64,000 bases of DNA. Origin: Rhodanobacter sp. Its GTDB lineage: Bacteria; Pseudomonadota; Gammaproteobacteria; Xanthomonadales; Rhodanobacteraceae. The DNA lies in the NCBI GenBank assembly GCA_024711345.1, contig JANJTA010000017.1, forward strand, positions 62,001 to 126,000. The letters run 5' to 3'. The translations under genes and the position numbers were made by a program. Under the pieces are notes generated by a model that was not told where the DNA came from, did not search any database, and saw nothing but the letters and a program-made list of their open reading frames with translations. Shown here in pieces: positions 8,861 through 22,408 of the stretch (position 1 is the first letter of the stretch; the number at the start of each line of letters is the position of its first letter).

Positions 8861-10401
8861 TCCGACACATCGCCCTTTCCCTGCTCTTCGCCCTGCTCGC
8901 GCTGGGCGGTTTCGCGCCAGCCGCGGCTGCACCCGCCGCCGCCGCATCGTCTCCTTCCGACGTGTGGTACGAAATCTTCGTGCGCAGCTGGGTCGACACC
9001 GATGGCGACGGCATCGGCGACTTGAACGGCGTCACCGCGAAGCTCGATTACCTGCAGGCGCTCGGCGTCAGCGGCATCTGGCTGATGCCGATCAACCCCT
9101 CGCCGAGCTATCACGGCTACGACGTCACCGACTACTACGCGATCAACCCGCAGTACGGCACGATGGCCGACTTCGAGCGCCTGCTGCGCGAGGCGCACCG
9201 GCGGGGCATCAAGGTGATCATCGACCTGGTGATCAACCACACCAGCGACCGGCACCCGTGGTTCGTCGCCGCGCGCGACCCGACCAGCCCGTATCACGAC
9301 TGGTACAGCTGGGCCGGCCCGCACACCGACCTGCACGCCGAGGACGCCGCCGGTGCGCAGGCCTGGCATGCGCTCGGCAAGGCGCATTACCTGGGCGACT
9401 TCTCCAGCAACATGCCGGACCTTAACTACGACACCCCGGCGGTGCGCAAGGAGATGGTCAAGCTCGGCCAGTACTGGCTGAAGAAGGGTGTGGACGGCTT
9501 CCGCCTCGACGCCGCCCAGCACATCTACTACGACTTCAAGGCGGACGAACACAATCCGCTGACGCTCAGGAAGAACCTCGCTTGGTGGTCCGAATTCCGC
9601 CGCGGCCTGGACCAGGTCAACCCCGCGGCCTACGTGGTCGGCGAGGTGACCCGCGACTCCGCCGACGAGCTGGCGCCGTACTTCAAGCCGCTCAGCGCGG
9701 TGTTCGACTTCCCGCTGGCGGTGCAGTTGATCGACAGCGCGAAGCACGAGCGCGCCGGCAATCTCGGCGCGCTGCTGGCCCACGCCGACGCCGCCTACCG
9801 CCAGGTCGCCGGCAAGTCCGGCGTGGACGCGCCGTTCCTGTCCAACCACGACCAGGAGCGGGTGATGAGCCAGCTCGACGGTAACGCGCAGCACATGCGC
9901 ATGGCCGCCGCGATGCTGCTCACCCTGCCCGGCCAGCCGTTCGTCTACTACGGCGAGGAGCTGGGCATGCGCGGCAGGAAACCCGACCCGGACCTGCGCG
10001 AGCCGATGCGCTGGAACCGCGTGCCGGATGCGCCGGGCGAAACCACCTGGAAAACCTTCAGCGCGCACGACGGCCCGCAGGTCTCGGTCGAGGCGCAGCA
10101 GGCCGATGCGGACTCGCTGCTGCACTACTACAGCATGCTGATCCACTGGCGCCGCCAACTGCCCGTGCTGCGCGATGGCGCGCTGCAGCCGTGGAACACC
10201 GGCAACCCGCACCTCGCCGCCTGGCGGCTCGATGACGCGCACGACCGCGTGCTGGTGGTGCACAACCTGTCCGGCCAGGCGCAGTCGCTGGCGCTGGATG
10301 GCCAGCCGTTCCACCGCGTGCAGCTGCGCAGCAAGCCCGGCGCCATGGTGCAGCACGAGCGCCTGCAGCTGCCGGCGTACACCACCGCGATCCTGCAGTG
10401 A
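8857..10401 (+). CDS. Secreted GH13 alpha-amylase/alpha-glucosidase
   Basis: A 514-residue GH13 enzyme with a signal peptide (SLLFALLALGGFAPAAAA). GH13 regions: IDLVINHTS, GFRLDAAQ (nucleophile Asp218), GEVT (Glu263) and LSNHDQER (Asp332). DTDGDGIGD at 48-56 is the usual calcium loop. It is shorter than classic alpha-amylases and has only a small C-terminal beta domain, so it probably acts on oligosaccharides in the periplasm. It starts inside the halogenase stop (ATGA) and is followed within 17 bases by the GH31 gene, forming a tight three-gene operon. Confidence 0.9.
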   Translation: MIRHIALSLLFALLALGGFAPAAAAPAAAASSPSDVWYEIFVRSWVDTDGDGIGDLNGVTAKLDYLQALGVSGIWLMPINPSPSYHGYDVTDYYAINPQYGTMADFERLLREAHRRGIKVIIDLVINHTSDRHPWFVAARDPTSPYHDWYSWAGPHTDLHAEDAAGAQAWHALGKAHYLGDFSSNMPDLNYDTPAVRKEMVKLGQYWLKKGVDGFRLDAAQHIYYDFKADEHNPLTLRKNLAWWSEFRRGLDQVNPAAYVVGEVTRDSADELAPYFKPLSAVFDFPLAVQLIDSAKHERAGNLGALLAHADAAYRQVAGKSGVDAPFLSNHDQERVMSQLDGNAQHMRMAAAMLLTLPGQPFVYYGEELGMRGRKPDPDLREPMRWNRVPDAPGETTWKTFSAHDGPQVSVEAQQADADSLLHYYSMLIHWRRQLPVLRDGALQPWNTGNPHLAAWRLDDAHDRVLVVHNLSGQAQSLALDGQPFHRVQLRSKPGAMVQHERLQLPAYTTAILQ

Positions 10402-10418
10402 CCACGGAGTCCGATGCG

Positions 10419-14913
<4,495 letters not shown>

Positions 14914-14990
14914 AGGCGGCCCATGGCGGCGGCGCGCCTTTGCCGCGCCGCCGCTGGACGCCGCCGCTCGCGTGTAGGACACTGCCCCGC

Positions 14991-15008
14991 GATGTAAACG
15001 TTTACATC
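14991..15008. promoter_or_regulatory. Perfect LacI/PurR-type palindrome before GH39 gene
   Basis: GATGTAAACGTTTACATC is an uninterrupted 18-bp palindrome with central CG. It lies 69 bp upstream of the GH39 start. The core TGTAAACGTTTACA differs from the four TGAATACGTATGCA sites, so it may be read by another LacI-family protein encoded elsewhere, or bound with different affinity by the one in this window. Confidence 0.8.
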
Positions 15009-15076
15009 CTGACGGTTGCGGGCTTGGCCCGCTTCCCCGCCCCGCCCCATCCAGGCGTCGAACCGGAGATTCCGCC

Positions 15077-16633
15077 ATGACTTTTCCCGCCTCGTTTCGC
15101 CAGCTGGCCCTGGGCCTTGCTGCGGCCGCGCTGCTGCTCGTCGGCACGGCCAACGCGGCGCCGCCCGCCGCGGCCACCGTCAAGCTGAGCGTCGACGCCA
15201 GCGCGCAAGGCACGCCGTTCCCGCATTTCTGGGAACACATGCTCGGTTCCGGCCGCGCTGCGCTGGCGCTGCGCGATGACTACCGCAAGGACCTGGACGC
15301 GGTGCGCCAGGCCACCGGTGTGGGCTACATCCGCTTCCACGGCATCCTCGACCACGACGTGGGCCTGGTGCAGCGCGACGCGCAGGGCAGGATTTCCTAC
15401 AACTTCTCCTACATCGACCAGATCTACGACGGCCTGCTCGAGCACGGCTTCAAGCCGTTCGTGGAACTCGGCTTCATGCCGCCGGAGCTGACTTCCGACC
15501 CGGCCGCGCTGCACCCGTTCTGGTACCACCCGAACGTCGCCCCGCCGAAGGACTATGCCGAATGGGACGCGATGATCGGCGCGCTGGCGCAGCACCTGGT
15601 CGAGCGCTACGGCATCGACGAGGTGGCCAGCTGGTACTTCGAGGTGTGGAACGAGCCGAACATCGGCTTCTGGACCGGCAAGCCGGCGCAAGAAAGCTAC
15701 TTCAAGCTGTACGACCACACCGCGCGCGCGCTGAAGGCGGTCAACCCGCGCCTGCGCGTGGGCGGCCCGTCCACCGCGCAGGCGGCGTGGACCGGTGATT
15801 TCCTCGCCCACACGCACAAGAACAACGTGCCGGTCGATTTCGTCAGCAGCCACGTCTACGGCGACGATACCGCCGACAACGTGTTCCACAGCAACGAGAA
15901 GATCCCGCGCGCCGACATGGTCTGCCGTGCGGTGGACAAGGTGCACAAGGAAATCGCCGCCTCGCCCTATCCGCAGATGCCGCTGATCTTCAGCGAGTAC
16001 AACGCCAGCTACGCCAACCTGCCCAACGTCACCGACACCGTGTTCATGGGACCGTGGCTGGCCAACACCATCCGCCAGTGCGCGGGCAAGGTCGAGGCGA
16101 TGAGCTACTGGTCGTTCTCCGACGTGTTCGAGGAACAGGGCATCGTGCGCAACCCGTTCTACGGCGGCTTCGGCCTGATCGCCGCCAACCGCATCGCCAA
16201 GCCCGCGTTCAACGCGTTCGCGATCCTGCACAAGCTGGGCGACCGCCAGCTGGCGACCAGGTCCGACTCCGCCCTGGTCACCCGGCGCGACGACGGCACG
16301 CTGGTGGTCGCGCTGTGGAATTACGCGGCGCCGGTCGGCGACACCGCCAGCTACACGCCGGGCCAACCCGCCGGCACGCCGAAACGCTTCGAGCTCGCCA
16401 TCCGGCACCTGCCCGCCACGGCCCGCGCCACCGTCTGGCGGGTGGACGAAACCCACGGCAATGCGGTGGCCGCGTTCGACCGCATGGGCCGCCCCGACTT
16501 CCCCAGCCGCGCGCAGATCGCCCAGCTGCGCGAAGCCGGCCAGCTGGCCGCGCCGGAGTCGGCGGACGTGCGCAACGGCAAGTTCACGATCGAGGTGCCG
16601 GTACAAGGGCTGGTGGTGGTGGAGTTGCGCTGA
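15077..16633 (+). CDS. Secreted GH39 beta-xylosidase-like enzyme
   Basis: A 518-residue GH39 glycosidase with a signal peptide (LALGLAAAALLLVGTANA). The acid/base glutamate is Glu193 in FEVWNEPN and the nucleophile Glu307 in IFSEYNAS, both in standard GH39 context. The family removes xylose (or, in other clades, iduronate or arabinose) from beta-linked chains. It stands alone among alpha-glucan enzymes and has its own, different operator. GGAG lies upstream of the ATG. This suggests the locus can be extended to hemicellulose, or that the gene is a recent insertion with its own control; the sequence does not decide. Confidence 0.9.
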   Translation: MTFPASFRQLALGLAAAALLLVGTANAAPPAAATVKLSVDASAQGTPFPHFWEHMLGSGRAALALRDDYRKDLDAVRQATGVGYIRFHGILDHDVGLVQRDAQGRISYNFSYIDQIYDGLLEHGFKPFVELGFMPPELTSDPAALHPFWYHPNVAPPKDYAEWDAMIGALAQHLVERYGIDEVASWYFEVWNEPNIGFWTGKPAQESYFKLYDHTARALKAVNPRLRVGGPSTAQAAWTGDFLAHTHKNNVPVDFVSSHVYGDDTADNVFHSNEKIPRADMVCRAVDKVHKEIAASPYPQMPLIFSEYNASYANLPNVTDTVFMGPWLANTIRQCAGKVEAMSYWSFSDVFEEQGIVRNPFYGGFGLIAANRIAKPAFNAFAILHKLGDRQLATRSDSALVTRRDDGTLVVALWNYAAPVGDTASYTPGQPAGTPKRFELAIRHLPATARATVWRVDETHGNAVAAFDRMGRPDFPSRAQIAQLREAGQLAAPESADVRNGKFTIEVPVQGLVVVELR

Positions 16634-16651
16634 GGCAACCTGTACCACTCC

Positions 16652-16715
16652 GTAGGGCGGGCGCCGCCCGCCGCTTCTGGTCTCGGCCAGAGCCGGCGGG
16701 CAGTGCCCGCCCTGC
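16652..16715. repeat. Second REP-like inverted repeat (GTAGGGCGGGC type)
   Basis: The left arm, 16652-16672 (GTAGGGCGGGCGCCGCCCGCC), is matched by the reverse complement of the right arm, 16695-16715, with two mismatches; each arm is itself partly palindromic. It lies 19 bp after the GH39 stop and 30 bp before the next operator. It may serve as a transcription end for GH39. The sequence differs from the 25-bp REP arms elsewhere in the window. Confidence 0.75.
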
Positions 16716-16744
16716 GGCGCTGGTGGTGTCGGCTCGTTCGCCCA

Positions 16745-16758
16745 TGAATACGTATGCA
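16745..16758 (+). promoter_or_regulatory. LacI-family operator in front of six-hairpin/MFS operon
   Basis: TGAATACGTATGCA within an extended imperfect palindrome, 16741-16762 (CCCATG ... CATGGG). CTACCATGC at 16787-16795 follows at exactly the spacing seen downstream of the 4135 operator, so TACCAT (16788-16793) is the likely -10. Confidence 0.8.
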
Positions 16759-16865
16759 TGGGCTGGTTGCTGCAGTGCGACGCTATCTACCATGCGTTGA
16801 TTAGCGTGCCGACGCGCCGCCCGCGGGCCGCGCGCTGGCATGACACCACAGCTGCAGGAGGGGCC

Positions 16866-16919
16866 ATGCCGAGCGGGCAGATCATCCAGTGCGGGCCGCA
16901 CGCGGCACGCGCATGTTGA
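16866..16919 (+). CDS. Possible 17-codon upstream ORF with strong ribosome site
   Basis: GCAGGAGGGG stands directly before an ATG at 16866. The frame encodes only 17 residues (MPSGQIIQCGPHAARAC) and stops with TGA at 16917-16919, overlapping the ATG of the glycosidase gene at 16913 (ATGTTGA). The best ribosome site in this leader thus serves a short peptide rather than the enzyme. Either the enzyme is translated by coupling to this leader, or the enzyme start is misjudged. No sequence motif suggests a function for the peptide itself. Confidence 0.4.
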   Translation: MPSGQIIQCGPHAARAC

Positions 16920-19132
16920 GCATCGTCGCGGCCGTCGCGCTGGCCGCCTCCGCCACCGCGCCGGACTGGCGCGACGGACTGGACTGGCACGGCGTGCACG
17001 TTGCCATCAGCCGAGATGCGCAGCAGAACTACACGCTGGCGTGGCCCTACGGCCAACGCGTGATCGCGGCGCAGCCGCTCTCCACGCAAACCGCCAGCCC
17101 GCTGTTCGACGGCCTGTTCGCGATGGCGCAGGACGACCTGAAGCAGGATTCGGTCAGCGCGATTCGCGACGGCGCGTTCGACCACGGCCAGCCGATTCCC
17201 TGCCAGTGTTTCGAGACCGGCCTGAAGTGGCCGTACGTGTGGACGCGCGACCTGTCCTACGCGATCGACCTGGGCCTGTGGCGCTTCGATCCCGCGCGCT
17301 CGCGCAACGGGTTGAAGTTCAAGCTGTCCGGCGTGCGCGTCGCGTCCGCGCCGCACGGCCCGGCTCCCAAACGGCTTTATCCGATGCAGGACACCGGTTC
17401 GGGCGGCAGCTGGCCGATCAGCACCGACCGCGTGGTGTGGTTCCTCGGCGCGCGCCACCTGCTCGACGACCCGGCCTTTGCCGGCGACGTGTACAAGGCG
17501 TTGCGCGACACGCTGGCGCAGGATCGCCAGTACGCGTTCGACGCCGGCTTCGGCCTCTACCGCGGCGAGACCTCGTTCCTCGACTGGCGCGAGCAGACCT
17601 ACCCGGCGTGGACGGCGGACGAGGTCACCTTCATCGCGCAGTCCTACGCGCTGTCCACCAACGTGCTGCATTACCAGGCGCTGCAGCTGGCCGCGAACCT
17701 GGCCGACACCCACCATGACGCGAAAGCCGCCGCCGGCTACCGCGCCGACGCGGCGGCGCTGAAGGCAGCGATCAACGCGCACTTCTGGCGCGCCGAGCGC
17801 GGCATGTACATGAGCTACCTCGGCGGCGACGGCACACCGTACGACAGCTACGACCTGCTCGGCATCGCGCTGGCGATCGACAGCGGCGTGGCCGGCGGCG
17901 AACGCGCGAAGCAGGCGCTGGCGAACTACCCAACGTGGCCCGCGGGCAGCCCGGTGATCTGGCCCGAGCGTGCCGACCAGCCGATCTACCACAATCGCGC
18001 GATCTGGCCGTTCGTCAGCGCCTACGCGCTGCGCGCCGCGCGCATCACCGAACAACCCGCGCGCATCGCCCACGAGATCGAGTCGGTGCTGCGCGGCGCC
18101 GCGCTGTATGGCTCCAACATGGAGAACTACGAGCTGCTGACCCAGGGCCAGCACGTGGACGAAGGCAAACTCAGCGGCCCGGTGGTGAATTCGCCCCGCC
18201 AGCTGTGGTCGGTGGCGGCGGCGCTGGCGGTGGTCACCGAAGGCGTGTTCGGCCTGAACGAGGACGGCAGCGTTGAGCCGAAGCTGCCGACCGCGCTGGT
18301 GCCGATGCTGTTCGGCCAGCGCCGCACGATCACGCTCGACCTGCACGAGCGGCAGATCACCTTGCAGTTGCCGGAGAAAATCAGCGGCAACCTGCTGGTC
18401 GCCGACCGCACCCGCACGCAAGGTACGGCGACCACGGTGACGCTGAAGGCGGTACAGGTGCCCGATGCACCGCTCCGCACCGACGCGCCGCTGTACGCGC
18501 CGCTCGCCCCCGCCGCGCCGGTCGTGCAAGCCAACGGCGACAACTGGCGGGTCAGCGCGGATGGCAAGGTGCGGCTCTATCTCAACGGCCGCGCGCATGG
18601 CGATATCGACGGCAGCACGGTGCTGCCGCGGCAACCGGGCCTGGCCTGCTTCAGCGCCACGCGGGTGGACGCGCACGGACTGGAATCGCTGCACAGCCCC
18701 GACACCTGCGTGGGCGAAACGGCGAAGGTCAACGGCAGCTGGCCGCGCAGGTGGACCGCGCCCGCTACCGGCCGCTACCGCATCGCGCTGGACTATGCCA
18801 ACGATCACGGCCCGATCAACACCGGCATCACCGCGGCGGTGAAGATGCTGGAGGTCAGCTGCGCGGGCAGCGACCCGCAGCGCCTGCCGATCGTGATGCC
18901 ACACAGCGTGCGTGCGCAGCGCTCCACCTGGGGCACGTTCACCGCGCAAGCCGGCAGCGCCTGCCGCTTCGCCCTCGACGACGGATTCAACATGAGCTAC
19001 CTCGCCCACTTCGCCCATTACACCGCCAACAATGGCAGCGGCGGCAATGGCGGCAGCAGCGGCCCGTTGAACCAGGCCGAGGTGCACGAGCTGCTGATCG
19101 CTCCGCTCGCCGCCGACCGGGGTGCGCCATGA
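16913..19132 (+). CDS. Secreted six-hairpin glycosidase-like protein
   Basis: A 739-residue protein with a short signal peptide (MLSIVAAVALAASATA). The first 500 residues look like an (alpha/alpha)6 barrel glycosidase: KWPYVWTRDLSYA (105-117), then WPISTDRVVW, TYPAWTADEVTF, HNRAIWPFVSAYAL and SNMENYELLTQG. No specific GH family is certain; GH15, GH63 and related clans share such motifs. The C-terminal 180 residues form a separate beta-rich region and contain a low-complexity loop (NNGSGGNGGSSG). The ATG at 16913 follows a short upstream ORF; a GTG at 16889 is an alternative. Its stop overlaps the start of the MFS gene (ATGA). Product and substrate are not established; the operator ties it to the alpha-glucan regulon. 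Confidence 0.75.
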   Translation: MLSIVAAVALAASATAPDWRDGLDWHGVHVAISRDAQQNYTLAWPYGQRVIAAQPLSTQTASPLFDGLFAMAQDDLKQDSVSAIRDGAFDHGQPIPCQCFETGLKWPYVWTRDLSYAIDLGLWRFDPARSRNGLKFKLSGVRVASAPHGPAPKRLYPMQDTGSGGSWPISTDRVVWFLGARHLLDDPAFAGDVYKALRDTLAQDRQYAFDAGFGLYRGETSFLDWREQTYPAWTADEVTFIAQSYALSTNVLHYQALQLAANLADTHHDAKAAAGYRADAAALKAAINAHFWRAERGMYMSYLGGDGTPYDSYDLLGIALAIDSGVAGGERAKQALANYPTWPAGSPVIWPERADQPIYHNRAIWPFVSAYALRAARITEQPARIAHEIESVLRGAALYGSNMENYELLTQGQHVDEGKLSGPVVNSPRQLWSVAAALAVVTEGVFGLNEDGSVEPKLPTALVPMLFGQRRTITLDLHERQITLQLPEKISGNLLVADRTRTQGTATTVTLKAVQVPDAPLRTDAPLYAPLAPAAPVVQANGDNWRVSADGKVRLYLNGRAHGDIDGSTVLPRQPGLACFSATRVDAHGLESLHSPDTCVGETAKVNGSWPRRWTAPATGRYRIALDYANDHGPINTGITAAVKMLEVSCAGSDPQRLPIVMPHSVRAQRSTWGTFTAQAGSACRFALDDGFNMSYLAHFAHYTANNGSGGNGGSSGPLNQAEVHELLIAPLAADRGAP

Positions 19133-20625
19133 AGGACGGCAGGGTTTCGCGCGCCAAACCCGAGCTGTCGTTCTGGCAGATCTGGCACATGTGCTTCGGC
19201 TTCCTCGGCATCCAGTTCGGCTTCGCGCTGCAGAACGCGAACGTCAGCCGCATCTTCCAGACGCTGGGCGCGAACGTGGACCAGATCCCGGTGCTGTGGA
19301 TCGCCGCGCCGCTCACCGGGCTGATCGTGCAGCCGGTGATCGGCTACTTCTCCGACCGCACCTGGAACCGCTTCGGTCGCCGCCGGCCGTACTTCTTCGC
19401 CGGCGCGGTGCTGGCCACGTTCGCGCTGCTGGCGATGCCGAACTCGCCCACGCTGTGGATCGCCGCCGGCCTGCTGTGGATCATGGACGCCTCGTTCAAC
19501 GTGTCGATGGAGCCGTTCCGCGCCTTCGTCGGCGACCAGCTGCCGCCGCGGCAGCGCCCGCTGGGCTACGCGATGCAGAGCGTCTTCATCGGCGTGGGCG
19601 CGGTGGTCGCCTCGTTCCTGCCCTACCTGCTCACCCACTTCGGCGTGGCCAACACGGCGCCGCCAGGCGAGGTGCCGCACTCGGTGAAGTACGCCTTCTA
19701 CGCCGGCGCGTTCGTGCTGCTGGGCGCCATGCTGTGGACCATCCTCGGCACCCGCGAATACCCGCCGGAGCAGCTGGTATCGTTTTCCGACAACCGCATC
19801 GAGGAGGCGCCCGGCAGCGTCGCCGGCGCGTGGAAGATCGGCGCGCTGTTCCTGCTGTTGGGGCTGGTGTTGCTGGGCCTGATCGGGAAGTTCGCGCTGG
19901 AGAAGGAGCTGTACCTGCTGGCCGGCGGCCTGGCGGTGTTCGGCGCGCTGTTCGTGTGGCTCAGCCAGACCCGCAGCGACGGTGCGCTGCGCCACATCAT
20001 GGGCGACCTGCACGGCATGCCGCTGCCGATGCGCCGGCTGAACTGGGTGCAGTTCTTCTCGTGGTTCGCGATGTTCGCCATGTGGATCAACACCACGCCT
20101 GCGGTGGCCGGGCACTTCTACGGCAGCACCGATACCACCTCGGTGGCCTACAACGAAGGTGCCAACTGGGCCGGCGTGCTGATGGGCACCTACAACGGCG
20201 TGGGCGTGCTGGCGGCCATCGCCATTCCGCTGCTGGCGCGCGCCTGCGGGCTGCGCTGGAGCCACCTCATCAACCTGTGGCTGGGCGGGCTGGGCCTGCT
20301 CTCGTTCCTGGTCATCCGCGACCCGCACTGGCTGATCGTGTCCATGGTGGGCGTGGGCTTTGCCTGGGCCTCGATCCTCTCGCTGCCCTACGCGATGCTG
20401 TCGGACAACCTGCCGGCGGCGAAGATGGGCGTGTACATGGGCATCTTCAATTTCTTCATCGTGATCCCGCAGCTGCTGGCCGCCAGCGTGCTGGGCGTGC
20501 TGCTGAAACTGTTCTTCCACAACCAGCCGATCTGGGCGCTGGGCCTGGGCGGCGCCAGCCTGCTCGTCGCCGGCCTGTGCACGCTGCGCGTACCCGAACC
20601 GGCCACCACCCCACCATCCTTGTAG
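19129..20625 (+). CDS. MFS sugar transporter of the SUC/maltose type
   Basis: A 498-residue inner-membrane carrier of about 12 helices. FWQIWHMCFGFLGIQFGFAL at the start and GYFSDRTWNRFGRRRPYF (the MFS loop 2-3 signature) match the glycoside-pentoside-hexuronide/SUC-like family, which includes maltose transporters of Caulobacter and Xanthomonas. It probably takes maltose or small maltodextrins from the periplasm by proton symport. Its ATG overlaps the glycosidase stop (ATGA), so it shares the 16745 operator. Its own stop codon, TAG, is provided by the first bases of a REP element. Confidence 0.9.
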   Translation: MKDGRVSRAKPELSFWQIWHMCFGFLGIQFGFALQNANVSRIFQTLGANVDQIPVLWIAAPLTGLIVQPVIGYFSDRTWNRFGRRRPYFFAGAVLATFALLAMPNSPTLWIAAGLLWIMDASFNVSMEPFRAFVGDQLPPRQRPLGYAMQSVFIGVGAVVASFLPYLLTHFGVANTAPPGEVPHSVKYAFYAGAFVLLGAMLWTILGTREYPPEQLVSFSDNRIEEAPGSVAGAWKIGALFLLLGLVLLGLIGKFALEKELYLLAGGLAVFGALFVWLSQTRSDGALRHIMGDLHGMPLPMRRLNWVQFFSWFAMFAMWINTTPAVAGHFYGSTDTTSVAYNEGANWAGVLMGTYNGVGVLAAIAIPLLARACGLRWSHLINLWLGGLGLLSFLVIRDPHWLIVSMVGVGFAWASILSLPYAMLSDNLPAAKMGVYMGIFNFFIVIPQLLAASVLGVLLKLFFHNQPIWALGLGGASLLVAGLCTLRVPEPATTPPSL

Positions 20626-20697
20626 GAGCCCGCTGGCGGGCGATGCTCTCCTTCGGGGAACGGGGAAAAAAAGCATCGCCCGCCAGCGGGCTCCTAC
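20622..20697. repeat. REP pair, copy 2
   Basis: Arms 20622-20646 and 20673-20697 are exact reverse complements and identical to the arms of copy 1. The spacer is 26 bp and unrelated to that of copy 1. The TAG inside GTAGGAGCC is the stop codon of the preceding MFS gene. Confidence 0.92.
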
Positions 20698-20731
20698 CTT
20701 CACGCAGACACGTCCTGCCCGGGAACACACG

Positions 20732-22408
20732 ATGGCCAAGAACCTCACTGCAGCTCTGGCGCTGACCCTGGTCGCGGGCCTGGCCCAGGCTGCCACGCCG
20801 CCCGAGTTCGTCGGCACCGACGCGCCGTTCGCGTCCAACGCGATCTACTTCGTGATGACCGACCGCTTCGTCAACGGCGATCCGTCGAACGACCAGCGCG
20901 ACCAGGGCGGTGCGCACCGCACCTTCGACATCCCGGTGCCCGGCGCGCCGAAGGGCGAGAGCGCGAACATCGGCTACCTCGGCGGCGACTTCAAGGGCAT
21001 CCTCGACAACGCCGGCTACATCCGCGGCATGGGCTTCGGCGCGGTGTGGATCACCCCGATCGTGGACAACCCCGACCAGGCATTCACCGGCGGCGACCCT
21101 GTGACGTGGGGCTCGAAGTTCACCGACCGCGGCAAGACCGGCTTCCACGGCTACTGGGGCGTCAACTTCTACAAGCTCGACGAACACCTGCCCAGCAAGC
21201 ATCTCGACTTTCGCCAGTTCACCGCGGCGATGCACCGCTCGGGGCTGAAGGTGGTGCAGGACATCGTGCTAAACCACGGCTCGCCCGCCTTCAGCATGCC
21301 GGTGCGCCAGCCGCAGTACGGCCAGATCTTCGACAAGGACGGCAAGCTGATCGCCGACCAGCAGAACCTGCCGCCGTACCAGCTCGACCCGGTACGCAAC
21401 CCGCTGCACCGCTTCTACCACGCCTACGACGACCTGGTGCAACTGTCCAACAACGACGAGCAGAACCCGGCCGTGCTCGACTACTTCGTGGGCGCGTACG
21501 AGCAGTGGGCCGACCAGGGCGCCGACGCCTTCCGCATCGACACCATCAGCCACATGTCCACCGCGTTCTGGAAGCAGTTCAGCGCGCGCATCCGCGCGAA
21601 GCACCCCGGCTTCTTCATGTTCGGCGAGGCGTTCGACTACAGCCCCGACAACATCGGCCAGTACACCTGGCCCGAGAATGGCGCCATCAGCGTGCTCGAC
21701 TTCCCGCTGCGTGGGCGCATCGCCGAGGTGTTCGAGCACCCCGGCAGCGACTACGCGCAACTGCTCGACCGCCTCTACCTCACCAACGGCCCGTACCAGA
21801 ACCCGTACGAGCTGGTCACCTTCTACGACAACCACGACATGGCGCGCCTCGCTGCCACCGACGCCGGCTTCATCGACGCCAACAACTTCCTGTTCACCGC
21901 GCGCGGCATCCCCGCCATCTACTACGGCTCCGAAACCGGCTTCGAGCGCGGCAAGGCCGAACACCAGGGCAATCGCAACTATTACGGCCAACAGCGTATC
22001 GACGCGGCACCGAACAGCCCGATCTACCAGCACCTCAAGCGCATCGCCCTGCTGCGCGAGAAGACTCCCGCCCTGCAGCGCGGCCTGATGCTGCCGCTGC
22101 GCTTCGCCGGCAACCAGGCCGCGTTCTATCGCGTCTACCAGAAGGGCGACACTCACCAGATCGCGCTGGTCCTGCTCAACAAGGGCGACGCCGCCGCCGA
22201 CTTCGACATCGCCGACTACCTGCAGCCCGGCCGCTGGAGGCCCGCGCTCGGCGGCAGCGCGATCGACGTGGCCGCAGGTGGCCACCTGCACGCCAGCGTG
22301 CCGGCGCACGACGTGCAGGTCTATCTGCTGGACGCACCGGTGCAGCACGCGGATCTGGTGGCGGAGCTGACGCGGCTGATGCAGGAGCGCGGGCATCCAC
22401 AGCGCTGA
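20732..22408 (+). CDS. Secreted GH13 alpha-amylase
   Basis: A 558-residue GH13 enzyme with a signal peptide (NLTAALALTLVAGLAQA). Regions: VVQDIVLNHG (170s), AFRIDTIS (Asp270), MFGEAFD (Glu299) and FYDNHDMAR (Asp369). IYFVMTDRFVNGD near the start is typical of secreted alpha-amylases and cyclodextrin-forming relatives. It begins 106 bp after the MFS gene, with a REP pair between; no LacI-type site is visible there, so it may rely on read-through or its own promoter. Likely role: first cut of starch or maltodextrin outside the cytoplasm. Confidence 0.9.
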   Translation: MAKNLTAALALTLVAGLAQAATPPEFVGTDAPFASNAIYFVMTDRFVNGDPSNDQRDQGGAHRTFDIPVPGAPKGESANIGYLGGDFKGILDNAGYIRGMGFGAVWITPIVDNPDQAFTGGDPVTWGSKFTDRGKTGFHGYWGVNFYKLDEHLPSKHLDFRQFTAAMHRSGLKVVQDIVLNHGSPAFSMPVRQPQYGQIFDKDGKLIADQQNLPPYQLDPVRNPLHRFYHAYDDLVQLSNNDEQNPAVLDYFVGAYEQWADQGADAFRIDTISHMSTAFWKQFSARIRAKHPGFFMFGEAFDYSPDNIGQYTWPENGAISVLDFPLRGRIAEVFEHPGSDYAQLLDRLYLTNGPYQNPYELVTFYDNHDMARLAATDAGFIDANNFLFTARGIPAIYYGSETGFERGKAEHQGNRNYYGQQRIDAAPNSPIYQHLKRIALLREKTPALQRGLMLPLRFAGNQAAFYRVYQKGDTHQIALVLLNKGDAAADFDIADYLQPGRWRPALGGSAIDVAAGGHLHASVPAHDVQVYLLDAPVQHADLVAELTRLMQERGHPQR

